This document shows, piece by piece, positions 10,011 through 18,359 of a DNA stretch of 64,000 nt. This stretch comes from Adlercreutzia hattorii (GTDB lineage: Bacteria > Actinomycetota > Coriobacteriia > Coriobacteriales > Eggerthellaceae). The notes beneath the pieces are model-generated. The model saw only the letters and a program-made list of their open reading frames with translations, was not told where the DNA came from and ran no database searches. How positions within the stretch are numbered: position 1 is the first letter of the stretch; every line of letters begins with the position of its first letter. The translations under genes were made by a program, and so were the position numbers. Location: assembly GCF_011405655.1 (NCBI RefSeq), contig NZ_AP022829.1, positions 1,535,001-1,599,000 on the forward strand, written 5' to 3'.

Positions 10011-10508
10011 ATGGCTAAAGAATCCAGCTTCGATATCGTCTCCACGGTGGATATGCAGGAGGTGGACAACGCCTTCCAGCAGGCCCGAAAGGAGCTCGCC
10101 CAGCGCTACGATCTGAAGGACTCGGGCGCCGAGATCTCCCTGGACAAAAGCGCCGGCACCCTGACGGTGACCGCGCCGGCCGATTTCGTGGCCTCTCAGG
10201 TCATCGACGTCATCGGCAGCAAGCTCATCAAGCGCGGCATCGATCTTACCGCCGTGAAGTGGGGGGATTCCACGCCTTCCTCCGGCGGCGGGGTGCGCCG
10301 GTGCGCCACGGTGGTCAACGGCATCGACAAGGAGACCGCGGGCAAGATCAACAAGGACATCAAGGCCCAGAAGCTCAAGTGCAAGGTGACCATCGAGGGC
10401 GACAAGCTGCGGGTGAGCTCTCCCTCTCGCGACACGTTGCAGGAGGTCATCGCCTTCTTGCGCGGCCAGGACTACGGGCAGCCGCTGCAGTACGTCAACT
10501 ATCGCTAG
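10011..10508 (+). CDS. YajQ family nucleotide-binding protein
   Basis: 165 aa, full length for the UPF0234/YajQ family, with the conserved N-terminus SSFDIVSTVDMQEVDNA and the motif AEISLDK. Two ferredoxin-like/RRM-like folds are expected. Some relatives bind cyclic di-GMP, but no signalling partner is seen here. Lies 28 bases after the RodZ-like gene and 10 bases before rimO. Confidence 0.92.
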   Translation: MAKESSFDIVSTVDMQEVDNAFQQARKELAQRYDLKDSGAEISLDKSAGTLTVTAPADFVASQVIDVIGSKLIKRGIDLTAVKWGDSTPSSGGGVRRCATVVNGIDKETAGKINKDIKAQKLKCKVTIEGDKLRVSSPSRDTLQEVIAFLRGQDYGQPLQYVNYR

Positions 10509-10518
10509 GACTTCAGAC

Positions 10519-11832
10519 GTGATCGATACGACGCGCGACAGCGCGGCGCCCTCCGTCTGCCTCATCACGATGGGGTGCGCGAAGAACGAGGTGGACTCGG
10601 CCGCCATGGCGCGGCGCTTGCGCGAAGCCGGCTTCTCCGTGACCGAGGAGGCGTCCAGCGCCGACGCCATCATCGTGAACACCTGCTCGTTCATCCAGGC
10701 GGCCACCGAGGAGAGCATCGATGCCATCTTCGAGGCCGCTTCCCTGCCCAAAGTGGATGAGGGCAGTGCCGTCCTCATCGTCGCCGGCTGTATGCCGGCC
10801 CGCTACGGGGACGACCTGGCCGCGGAGCTGACGGAGGCGTCGGCGTTTGTGCCCTGCAGTCGCGAGGACGATATCGCGGAAGTGGTGGCGCGCGCTTTGA
10901 GGATCTCCCTTCCCGTAGCGGCCGTTGGGGGCGAGCCGGCGGAAGGGGAGGGCCGGACGTTCGCCTACGTGAAGATATCCGATGGCTGCGACCGCTTCTG
11001 CTCCTATTGCACCATCCCCTACATTCGCGGGCGCTACCACAGCTTCCCGTACGAGCAGATCGCCGAGGACGTCGAGCGCGAGATCGCCTCCGGCGCCCGG
11101 GAGATCATGCTCATCGCCCAGGACACCGGACGCTGGGGCGCCGACCTTCCCGACGGCCGCGACCTCGCGTGGCTCGTCGACACGCTGGCCGAGGCGCACC
11201 CCGACACGTGGTTCCGCATCATGTACCTGCAGCCCGAGGGCGCAACCGACGAGCTGCTCTCCGTCATGGCGGCCCGCGAGAACGTTTGCTCTTATCTGGA
11301 CATTCCCCTGCAGCACGTGAGCAAACCGATCCTTCGGGCCATGAACCGCCGAGGGGATGCCGCAGCGTTTCGCGCCCTCATCGAGCGCATCGAGGCCGCG
11401 GTGCCCGACATCACCTTGCGCACAACGCTCATCGCGGGATTTCCCGGCGAAACCGACGAGCAGTTCGAGGAGCTCCTCGATTTCGTCTCCGAGGGGCTGT
11501 TCCATTACGTCGGCGTCTTTCCCTATTCCCGCGAGGAGGGCACCACCGCCTTCGACCTGCCGAACCAGATCGACGAGGACGAGAAGGCCGAGCGGGCCCA
11601 GGTGCTGCGCGACGCCGCCGATGCCGCCTGCGGGCCCCGCATCGCCGAGCGCATCGGGAAGGGGGCGATCGTGCTCGTCGAGGGAACCGAGGAGGACGGC
11701 CAGCGCTTCGGTCGCGCCCAATGCCAGGCGCCCGAAGTGGACGGCGTCACCTACGTGTCCCGCGGCGAGATCGGCGCGTTCGTTCCCTGCACCATTGCGG
11801 ATACCCTGCTTTACGAAATGGAAGGCGAGTAG
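10519..11832 (+). CDS. rimO: Ribosomal protein S12 methylthiotransferase RimO
   Basis: Radical SAM methylthiotransferase that modifies an Asp of ribosomal protein S12. 437 aa. Domain order: UPF0004 (MGCAKNEVDS, then NTCSFI and AGCMPARY supplying cluster Cys), radical SAM with CDRFCSYCTIP (about residue 155) and a C-terminal TRAM domain. S12-type features (FCSYCTIPYIRG, LQHVSKPIL) distinguish it from MiaB, which is separately encoded at 18360. GTG start 10 bases after yajQ. Confidence 0.95.
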   Translation: MIDTTRDSAAPSVCLITMGCAKNEVDSAAMARRLREAGFSVTEEASSADAIIVNTCSFIQAATEESIDAIFEAASLPKVDEGSAVLIVAGCMPARYGDDLAAELTEASAFVPCSREDDIAEVVARALRISLPVAAVGGEPAEGEGRTFAYVKISDGCDRFCSYCTIPYIRGRYHSFPYEQIAEDVEREIASGAREIMLIAQDTGRWGADLPDGRDLAWLVDTLAEAHPDTWFRIMYLQPEGATDELLSVMAARENVCSYLDIPLQHVSKPILRAMNRRGDAAAFRALIERIEAAVPDITLRTTLIAGFPGETDEQFEELLDFVSEGLFHYVGVFPYSREEGTTAFDLPNQIDEDEKAERAQVLRDAADAACGPRIAERIGKGAIVLVEGTEEDGQRFGRAQCQAPEVDGVTYVSRGEIGAFVPCTIADTLLYEMEGE

Positions 11833-11835
11833 GCC

Positions 11836-13014
11836 ATGACCACCATCCAGCCCACGGCTCCGGACAAGCTCTGGACGCCGGCGAACATCGTCACGCTCAT
11901 CCGCATCTGCCTGGTGCCGGTCTTCGTGCTGGCGATCCTGAGCCCCTGGCCCGAATGGGTGGGCCTGCCGGGCATCACCATGGAGGCGAAGTGCGTCATC
12001 GCCGCCGGCATCTTCATTCTCATCTCCTGCACCGATTGGATCGATGGATATCTCGCCCGCAGCCGCGGGGAAGTGACCGACTTCGGGAAGTTCATGGATC
12101 CTCTGGCCGACAAGATCCTCGTCACGGCAGCGCTCATCGCCTTAGTGGAGCTGGCCGTGCTGCCCGGTTGGCCCGTGCTCATCATCCTTGCCCGCGAGTT
12201 CATCGTCTCGGGCATCCGCATGGTGGCGGCGAGCAAGGGCACGGTCATCGCCGCCAGCTGGTACGGCAAGGCCAAGACGGTGTTCCAGATCATCGCCATC
12301 GTGCTGTTCCTTCTCAAGGACTCGCTCACGTTCACCACGGCGGCCGGCGCCTTCACCAACCCCATGTTCGTGCTGTCCTGGACCGTCATGGTCATCGCGC
12401 TCATCCTGACGGTCATGTCCATGCTCGACTATCTCGTCAAAGCACGCCATCTGTTGAAGGGGAGCGCGGGGGCCAAAACCGCAAAGGCGGCCGCCCCTTC
12501 TGCGGCACCCACCGAGATCGCGGCGCTGCAGAAGGCCATCGACGAGCAGGCGCGCATCGTCGTCGAGAAGGCGACGGCCGCAGGGGCCACGGTGGCCACG
12601 GCCGAGAGCCTCACCGGCGGCCTCATCGCGGCCATGCTCACTTCCGTGCCTGGGTCGTCGGCCTCGGTGCGCGGCGGCATCGTGAGCTACGTGAACGAGG
12701 TGAAGGCCGAACTTCTCGGCGTTTCCGAGGACGTGCTCGCGCGACAGGGGGCCGTCGACGAGTTGGTGGCCCTGCAGATGGCCCGTGGCGCCCTGCGCGA
12801 GCTGGGCAGCGATGTCTCGGTGGCGGTCACGGGCATCGCCGGACCGACGGGCGCCGAGCCCGGCAAGCCGGTGGGCACGGTGTGGATCGGCTGCGCCACG
12901 GCCAAAAAGACCCATGCAGCATGCCATCATTTCGAAGGCGGCCGCGAGGCCGTGCGCCTGCAGACGGTGCTGATCGCCCTGCGCACGATGGAAGAGGCGC
13001 TCGCGAGCTTCTGA
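11836..13014 (+). CDS. Fusion: PgsA phosphatidyltransferase + CinA/PncC amidohydrolase
   Basis: 392 aa with two enzymes in one chain. Residues 1-205 are a membrane CDP-alcohol phosphatidyltransferase with the signature DWIDGYLARSRG...DFGKFMDP (from about residue 68), so probably PgsA making phosphatidylglycerophosphate. A short Ala-rich linker follows. Residues 230-392 are the CinA C-terminal domain (nicotinamide-nucleotide amidohydrolase, PncC) with ESLTGG (about 257) and GIAGPTG. The N-terminal MoCF-like domain of long CinA is absent. No frameshift or internal stop separates the halves. It is 3 bases after rimO and upstream of recA; cinA-recA neighbourhood is common in bacteria. Confidence 0.92.
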   Translation: MTTIQPTAPDKLWTPANIVTLIRICLVPVFVLAILSPWPEWVGLPGITMEAKCVIAAGIFILISCTDWIDGYLARSRGEVTDFGKFMDPLADKILVTAALIALVELAVLPGWPVLIILAREFIVSGIRMVAASKGTVIAASWYGKAKTVFQIIAIVLFLLKDSLTFTTAAGAFTNPMFVLSWTVMVIALILTVMSMLDYLVKARHLLKGSAGAKTAKAAAPSAAPTEIAALQKAIDEQARIVVEKATAAGATVATAESLTGGLIAAMLTSVPGSSASVRGGIVSYVNEVKAELLGVSEDVLARQGAVDELVALQMARGALRELGSDVSVAVTGIAGPTGAEPGKPVGTVWIGCATAKKTHAACHHFEGGREAVRLQTVLIALRTMEEALASF

Positions 13015-13180
13015 CAGCGCCGCGGTTTTGGCGAGAGCGCACGGGCGCTCTGCGACGAGAGTGCGACAGCGGTACGGTCGGCGCGAGGACTCAAATGAGA
13101 CATTCCCGCGTCATTGCTGCGGTCGCGTAGCGTTATGCTGTTTTCGCGCACAGAGGGAACTGGTTTTTGAGAATCACCTC

Positions 13181-13208
13181 TTGACGTACATACGTTTGTT
13201 CGTATAAT
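13181..13208 (+). promoter_or_regulatory. recA promoter with LexA box in the spacer
   Basis: -35 TTGACG (13181-13186), 16-bp spacer, -10 TATAAT (13203-13208). The spacer contains CATACGTTTGTTCG (13189-13202), a degenerate copy of the CGAACNNNNGTTCG LexA box with its right half intact. The same placement occurs at the lexA promoters at 23.9 kb. The 170 bases between the cinA end and this promoter show nothing else. Confidence 0.75.
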
Positions 13209-13254
13209 GATGAAAACAGGCCATTTGTTCGCCTGGCCCAGACAAGGAGAGGTC

Positions 13255-14310
13255 ATGAACGAAGATAAAGAAAAGATGCTCAAACTCACCACCGATCAAA
13301 TCGAGTCCAAGTTCGGCAAGGGCTCTATCATGACCCTCGGCGAGGGAGGCGCCGATCTCAACATCGGGGTCATCCCCACGGGCGCCCTGCCGCTCGATGC
13401 CGCGCTCGGCATCGGAGGCGTGCCCCGCGGCCGCATCATCGAAATCTACGGTCCGGAGTCAAGCGGCAAGACAACGCTCGCCTTGCAGATTCTCGCGGAG
13501 GCCCAGGCGCTGGGCGGCATCGTCGCCTTCATCGATGCCGAGCACGCCCTCGATCCCGTTTACGCCGCGCGCATCGGGGTCGATATCGACGAGGTGCTCA
13601 TCTCCCAGCCCGACACCGGCGAGCAGGCGCTGGAAATCTGCGATATGCTCGTGCGCTCGGGCGCTATCGATTGCGTCATCGTCGACTCTGTGGCGGCGCT
13701 CGTCCCCCGTGCCGAAATCGAGGGCGAGATGGGGGATACCACCGTGGGTCTTCAGGCTCGGCTCATGTCCCAGGCCCTGCGCAAGCTGGCCGGGTCGCTG
13801 TCGAAATCGAACACCACCTGCATCTTCATCAACCAGCTGCGCGAGAAGATCGGAGTCATGTTCGGCAACCCGGAGACGACCACCGGCGGACGCGCCCTGA
13901 AGTTCTTCTCCTCGGTTCGCATCGACATTCGCCGCATCGACTCCATCAAGCAGAACGGCGATGTGGTCGGCAATCGCGTGAGGGCGAAGGTGGTCAAGAA
14001 CAAGGTGGCTCCTCCTTTCCGCCAGGCGGAGTTCGATCTCATGTACGGCGAGGGCATCTCTCGGGAAGGCTGCATCGTCGATATGGCCGTGGAATGCGGC
14101 GTGGCCAAGAAGTCCGGCGCCTGGTACACCTACGGCGAGGAGCGCCTGGGCCAGGGCCGCGAGGCAGCCAAGCAGACGCTCAAGGAGAATCCCGATCTGC
14201 GGGAGGAACTCGAGAACAAGGTCCGCGAGGCCTACGAGATCCCCGTCATCGAGCGCCCGGCCGAAAACGAGTCGTTCACGCCGGCGCCAAAGAGCGGCAA
14301 GAAGAAATAG
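13255..14310 (+). CDS. recA: Recombinase RecA
   Basis: ATP-dependent strand-exchange protein and LexA co-protease. 351 aa from the ATG at 13255, which has AAGGAGAGG just upstream; an in-frame ATG at 13207 overlaps the -10 element and is rejected. Walker A GPESSGKT is at residues 66-73; Walker B (VIVDSVAAL) and loop L2 ([16 protein letters not shown]) are intact. recX follows after 6 bases. Confidence 0.98.
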   Translation: MNEDKEKMLKLTTDQIESKFGKGSIMTLGEGGADLNIGVIPTGALPLDAALGIGGVPRGRIIEIYGPESSGKTTLALQILAEAQALGGIVAFIDAEHALDPVYAARIGVDIDEVLISQPDTGEQALEICDMLVRSGAIDCVIVDSVAALVPRAEIEGEMGDTTVGLQARLMSQALRKLAGSLSKSNTTCIFINQLREKIGVMFGNPETTTGGRALKFFSSVRIDIRRIDSIKQNGDVVGNRVRAKVVKNKVAPPFRQAEFDLMYGEGISREGCIVDMAVECGVAKKSGAWYTYGEERLGQGREAAKQTLKENPDLREELENKVREAYEIPVIERPAENESFTPAPKSGKKK

Positions 14311-14316
14311 CCTATC

Positions 14317-15024
14317 GTGGCGTCCAAGGCCGACATACTCGCAGCGCTCAGGGCGGATATCGCCGCCTTGGAAGCCGCCCCTTCCTCAGAGGAGCCGTGC
14401 GCGCAAGTCGCCGCCTGGCCGTGCCCTGCCGAGGACGACGCCGTCTGTGGCAGGGATACAGGGGCGTCTTGCGCGCAGGACCTCGTACATTCCTCTCGCG
14501 GGGAAGAGCGGGAGAGCGCTCTGAGCGACGAGGAGGGAAAGACGGCCCGAGACGCGTACCAGAAGATCCTCCGATGGGCCGCGGTTCGCGAACGCTCCAC
14601 GGCCTACCTGCGCGAGCGCCTGCTGAAGGACGACTTTCCTTCATCAGTGGTGGAGGAGGCCCTTCAGCGCGCCGTGCGCGTACGGGCGGTGGACGATCGA
14701 CGCTACGCCGACGCCCTCGTCCGCATGAAGCTTGCGGCCGGGCGGGGGCTTCGCGATGCCGAACGGGAGATCGAGGAGCTCGGCATCGACCCAGCTACTC
14801 TCGATTCCTGGGTCGAGCACGAGCGGAAGGGGAGGGACTTTGAAGTGGGCCGCGCCCTGGCCGCCCTGCGGCGTCGGCCGCCTAAAGCCAAGCGCGCCCG
14901 GGAGGCCGCCTTCCGCCGCCTCGTATCCCAAGGATTTTCCACCGACATCGCCGCTACCGCCTCTCGCACGTGGTCCGAGGAGCAAGAGCGCAGCCTGATG
15001 TGCGGTTCGATGGGCCATTCATGA
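14317..15024 (+). CDS. recX: Regulatory protein RecX
   Basis: Small helical protein that binds RecA filaments and modulates them. 235 aa; the recX three-helix repeats occupy about residues 80-230 (AYLRERLLKDDF, then RVRAVDDRRYADALVR). The first 70 residues are an unconserved Ala/Ser/Cys-containing extension. GTG start 6 bases after recA, so co-transcribed. Confidence 0.9.
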   Translation: MASKADILAALRADIAALEAAPSSEEPCAQVAAWPCPAEDDAVCGRDTGASCAQDLVHSSRGEERESALSDEEGKTARDAYQKILRWAAVRERSTAYLRERLLKDDFPSSVVEEALQRAVRVRAVDDRRYADALVRMKLAAGRGLRDAEREIEELGIDPATLDSWVEHERKGRDFEVGRALAALRRRPPKAKRAREAAFRRLVSQGFSTDIAATASRTWSEEQERSLMCGSMGHS

Positions 15025-15045
15025 CACAAACCCACTAGAGTCTGT

Positions 15046-15088
15046 CTAAAGCCGCGGCCTTACGCTATACTGTGAACCGTGGCTTTAG
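15046..15088. promoter_or_regulatory. Inverted repeat around a -10 element upstream of rny
   Basis: CTAAAGCCGCGG (15046-15057) and CCGTGGCTTTAG (15077-15088) form 12-nt arms with one G-T position. Between them lies TATACT (15066-15071), a plausible -10. The dyad could be an operator over the rny leader promoter, or a hairpin if transcribed from recX. Confidence 0.5.
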
Positions 15089-15096
15089 AGCATACG

Positions 15097-15182
15097 TGCC
15101 CTCCCGGGCATTCAAGATAGAGAATTTCATATTCCTCGTATCTTCGCGCAGTTATGCTCATGCCCGGCCACGGGCATTTTTT
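15097..15182 (+). promoter_or_regulatory. Attenuator-like leader and terminator before rny
   Basis: An intrinsic terminator, ATGCCCG (15160-15166), loop GCCA, CGGGCAT (15171-15177), is followed by TTTTT. An exact second copy of CGGGCAT lies upstream at 15105-15111 and can also pair with ATGCCCG, as well as forming its own small hairpin TGCCC/GGGCA (15097-15110). Mutually exclusive pairings of this sort are the architecture of a transcription attenuator; the product could alternatively be a short sRNA of about 105 nt. Confidence 0.55.
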
Positions 15183-15229
15183 ATGACATGAAATGGGTAT
15201 GAAAGCCCAGATGAAAGGAGGAAACAGCC

Positions 15230-16801
15230 ATGGATCCCATCACGATCGTGCTTTTGATCGTCGCTATCGTCATCGGCCTGGTCCTCGGTTTCATCGTCAA
15301 CCGACTCATTGCCAGCTCCTCATCCAAGAACGCTGCCCGCGAGGCCGCAAGCCTGGTCGAGGATGCCAAGAAGCAAGCCGAGACGCTCCGACGTGAAGCC
15401 GCCGTGGAAGCCAAGGACGAGGCCCTTCGCTACAAGCAGGAGATGGAGAAGGAGAACAAGGAGCGCATGCGCGAGGTGCGCTCCGCCGAGAACCGCATCG
15501 CCCAGCGCGAGGAATCCCTCGATCGCCGCGTCGAGTCGCTGGATGCCCGCGAGCACCAGCTCTCGTCTTTGCAGGGACAGGTCGAGCGCCGCGAGCGCGA
15601 TGTCGAAGAGGCCGAGAACGCCATCGAGCGCCATCGCGAGGAGGCCCAGATCGAGATCAACCAGGCCCTCGAGCGCGCTGCGGGCATGAGCCCCCAGGAG
15701 GCCAAAGAGGAGCTGCTGGAGACTATCCACGACGAGGTCACCCGCGAATCGGCCGTCATCATTCGCGATGCCGAGACGCGTACCAAGGCCGAGGCGGACA
15801 AGAAGGCCCGTGAGATCTTGAGCCTCGCCATCCAGCGCGTGGCCGCCGACCACTCCGCCGAGAGCACGGTGTCCACCATCCATATCCCCTCCGACGATCT
15901 GAAGGGCCGCATCATCGGCCGCGAGGGCCGCAACATCCGCTCTTTCGAGCAGCTGACCGGCACGAACCTCATCATCGACGACACGCCGGAGTGCGTCACC
16001 ATCTCCTGCTTCGACCCGGTGCGCCGCGAGATCGGCCGCGTCACCATGGAGAACCTCATCGCCGACGGGCGCATCCATCCCGCGCGCATCGAGGAGATGT
16101 ACGACAAAGCCGTCAAGCTGGTGAACCAGCGGGTGCACGAGGCCGGCGAGCAGGCCACGTTCGATGCGGGCATCCACGATCTTCACCCGGAGCTCGTCAA
16201 CACCCTGGGACGTTTGCGCTATCGCACCTCGTTCGGCCAGAACGTGCTGAACCATTCGCTCGAAGTGGCCTATCTGGCCTCGGTCATGGCCTCCGAGCTC
16301 GGGCTCGACCCCATCCCCGTCAAGCGGGCCGGCCTTTTGCACGACCTCGGCAAGGCCGTCGATCACGAGGTCGAGGGCAGCCACGCCGTCATCGGCGCCG
16401 ATCTGGCCCGTCGCTTCGGCGAGCGCCCCGAGATCGTCCACGCTATCGAGGCCCATCACAACGATGTGGAGGCCAACTCCGTCGTCGACGTGCTCATCCA
16501 GGCCGCCGACGCCGTCTCCGCCGCCCGCCCCGGCGCCCGCAAGGAGACGCTGGACGCCTACGTGAAGCGCCTCGAGAAGCTGGAGGAGATCGCGAACTCC
16601 CACAAGGGCGTCGAGCGCACCTACGCCATCCAGGCAGGCCGCGAGGTTCGCGTCATGGTAGAGCCGGAAGTGGTGGACGAGGCCGAATCCGTCGTTTTGG
16701 CCCACGACATCGCCCAGCAGATCGAGAACGAGATGCAGTATCCGGGCCAGGTGAAAGTCGTCGTCATCCGCGAGAGCCGTGCGGTCGACTACGCCAAGTA
16801 G
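15230..16801 (+). CDS. rny: Ribonuclease Y
   Basis: Membrane-tethered endoribonuclease that initiates mRNA decay. 523 aa. One N-terminal span (about residues 3-25), a long charged coiled coil (30-195), a KH domain ([15 protein letters not shown], about 225) and an HD domain with the metal motif [12 protein letters not shown] (about 370). RBS AAAGGAGG precedes the ATG. The 205-base upstream gap holds the dyad and attenuator-like leader. Confidence 0.97.
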   Translation: MDPITIVLLIVAIVIGLVLGFIVNRLIASSSSKNAAREAASLVEDAKKQAETLRREAAVEAKDEALRYKQEMEKENKERMREVRSAENRIAQREESLDRRVESLDAREHQLSSLQGQVERRERDVEEAENAIERHREEAQIEINQALERAAGMSPQEAKEELLETIHDEVTRESAVIIRDAETRTKAEADKKAREILSLAIQRVAADHSAESTVSTIHIPSDDLKGRIIGREGRNIRSFEQLTGTNLIIDDTPECVTISCFDPVRREIGRVTMENLIADGRIHPARIEEMYDKAVKLVNQRVHEAGEQATFDAGIHDLHPELVNTLGRLRYRTSFGQNVLNHSLEVAYLASVMASELGLDPIPVKRAGLLHDLGKAVDHEVEGSHAVIGADLARRFGERPEIVHAIEAHHNDVEANSVVDVLIQAADAVSAARPGARKETLDAYVKRLEKLEEIANSHKGVERTYAIQAGREVRVMVEPEVVDEAESVVLAHDIAQQIENEMQYPGQVKVVVIRESRAVDYAK

Positions 16802-16804
16802 GCC

Positions 16805-17890
16805 ATGGAAGGCGATACCCTCAGCGATTTCATAGACGATGTGTGTGGCGAGAGCCGTCTCCGGGTCGAGGATGACCTCGGAGACGGCTTCGTCCGCCTC
16901 CGGTCCTCCGAGGCCGAACGACGCCAGGCCGCCCAGGACATCCGCTCGAGCGAGGACGTGGTCATCGAGCTTCTGCGCAACGCCCGCGATGCCGGCGCCA
17001 GCCGCATCTTCCTCGCCACTCAGAAGACCGGCAACGAACGTCTGCTCACCGTCCTCGACGACGGACAGGGCATTCCCGCTGCCCAGCACGAGCGCATCTT
17101 CGAACCGCGCGTCACTTCGAAGCTCGATAGCGCGCATATGGACAAGTGGGGCATGCACGGGCGCGGCATGGCCCTTTACTCTATCTCCGTGAACGCCGAA
17201 GAGGCCCGGGTGCTGCAATCGGAGCCGGGACTCGGCACCAGCCTCACGGTCGCCACCGACACCGAAAGCCTCGCCGAGAAGGTGGATCAGTCGACGTTTC
17301 CCCGTTTCGAGCAGGAGCCTTCCGGTTCGTGGGCGATGCGCGGCCCCAAGAACATCGTGCGCACGGCCGCGGAATTCGCCTTGGAGCACCGCGGCGACCT
17401 CTCCGTGTACCTCGGCACCCCGGTGGAGGTGGCAGCGACGCTGTACCAACTGGGTCTCGCCTCGCTCTCCCCGGCCGTGCGCGCCTTCGGGGGCGACGGC
17501 ACGGGAATCCCCCTCGTCAAGCGCCTCGCCCTGGCCGCCGGCCCCGATGACCTCGCGGACCGCTGCGAGGCCCTGGGGCTGCCGCTCTCCGAGCGCTCGG
17601 CCCGACGCATTCTCGACGGGGCCATCGTTGCGCTCGACCCCTTAACCAAGCGTTTGGCCGCCGAATCGTTCCCGCGGCAGGCCCATCGCCCATCCGAGCG
17701 CCGGCGAAATTCTAAGAACGCCCGCTCCCTGCGTCTGGCTCCCGAGGACATCGATACGCTGAAGCGCGGCATCGGCCGGCTCATGGAGCCCGTGGCGGAA
17801 ACGTATTATCTGGAAGCGGTGGGCGAGGCGGAGGTCATCGTGGGCCAGGAAGCCATCCGCATCACCGTTCCCATCCGCACGTCGCTCTAA
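16805..17890 (+). CDS. Soluble GHKL-family ATPase, uncharacterised
   Basis: 361 aa. The first third is a Bergerat-fold ATP-binding domain: N box ELLRNARDAGA (about residues 55-65), G1 box LDDGQGIP (about 83), G2 box GMHGRGMALYSI (about 118). No membrane span, sensor domain or dimerisation/phospho-acceptor His box is visible, so it is not a typical histidine kinase. The remainder (about 150-361) is unrecognised and rich in Arg and Ala. It starts 3 bases after rny and precedes spoVS, suggesting co-expression; the substrate is unknown. Confidence 0.75.
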   Translation: MEGDTLSDFIDDVCGESRLRVEDDLGDGFVRLRSSEAERRQAAQDIRSSEDVVIELLRNARDAGASRIFLATQKTGNERLLTVLDDGQGIPAAQHERIFEPRVTSKLDSAHMDKWGMHGRGMALYSISVNAEEARVLQSEPGLGTSLTVATDTESLAEKVDQSTFPRFEQEPSGSWAMRGPKNIVRTAAEFALEHRGDLSVYLGTPVEVAATLYQLGLASLSPAVRAFGGDGTGIPLVKRLALAAGPDDLADRCEALGLPLSERSARRILDGAIVALDPLTKRLAAESFPRQAHRPSERRRNSKNARSLRLAPEDIDTLKRGIGRLMEPVAETYYLEAVGEAEVIVGQEAIRITVPIRTSL

Positions 17891-17904
17891 GGAAGCGCGC
17901 GCGG

Positions 17905-17933
17905 TTGCGCCACTCGGGTGCAACAGGTAGAAT
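17905..17933 (+). promoter_or_regulatory. spoVS promoter
   Basis: -35 TTGCGC (17905-17910), 17-bp spacer, -10 TAGAAT (17928-17933), about 80 bases before the spoVS start. Confidence 0.5.
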
Positions 17934-18015
17934 ATTCGGGCTGAAGGCGCCACGGGCGCCCGCTAAACGAACCACATCCAGAGAAGAACCGCACCACAAA
18001 TGACAAGGACCAGCT

Positions 18016-18348
18016 GTGTCTACCACTGAAACCAAGCCCTCCATCGGGTGCCTCAAAGTATCCTCCAAATCGTCTCCCGCCTCCGTTGCCGGCGCCATCG
18101 CCGGCATGATCAAAGACGGGGCGTCGGTGGAGATTCAAGCCGTGGGGGCCGGTGCGGTGAACCAGGCTGTGAAAGCCGTGGCCATCTCCCGCGGGTTCCT
18201 CTCGCCGGTGGGCATCGAGATCTGCTGCATCCCCTCCTTCGCGGACATCGTCATCGACGGCGAGTACCGCACGGCCATCCGCTTCGCCGTCGAGCCGCGG
18301 GGCGGCGGCGCGATCGTCCCCATCGTCGATGCGGCCGCGGTTCATTAG
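18016..18348 (+). CDS. spoVS: Stage V sporulation protein S-like (SpoVS)
   Basis: 110 aa; residues 10-95 match the small Alba-like SpoVS fold (LKVSSKSSPASVAGAIAG, then GAGAVNQAVKAVAISRGF). In Bacillus SpoVS affects sporulation and septation; no sporulation genes are seen here, so a general nucleic-acid-binding or division role is likelier. GTG start. It lies immediately before miaB (stop to ATG 11 bases). Confidence 0.92.
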   Translation: MSTTETKPSIGCLKVSSKSSPASVAGAIAGMIKDGASVEIQAVGAGAVNQAVKAVAISRGFLSPVGIEICCIPSFADIVIDGEYRTAIRFAVEPRGGGAIVPIVDAAAVH

Positions 18349-18359
18349 AGGGTTTTGCT

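Noticed and set aside
13207..13254. Upstream ATG for recA
   Set aside because: It overlaps the -10 hexamer of the recA promoter; the ATG at 13255 has a proper RBS.
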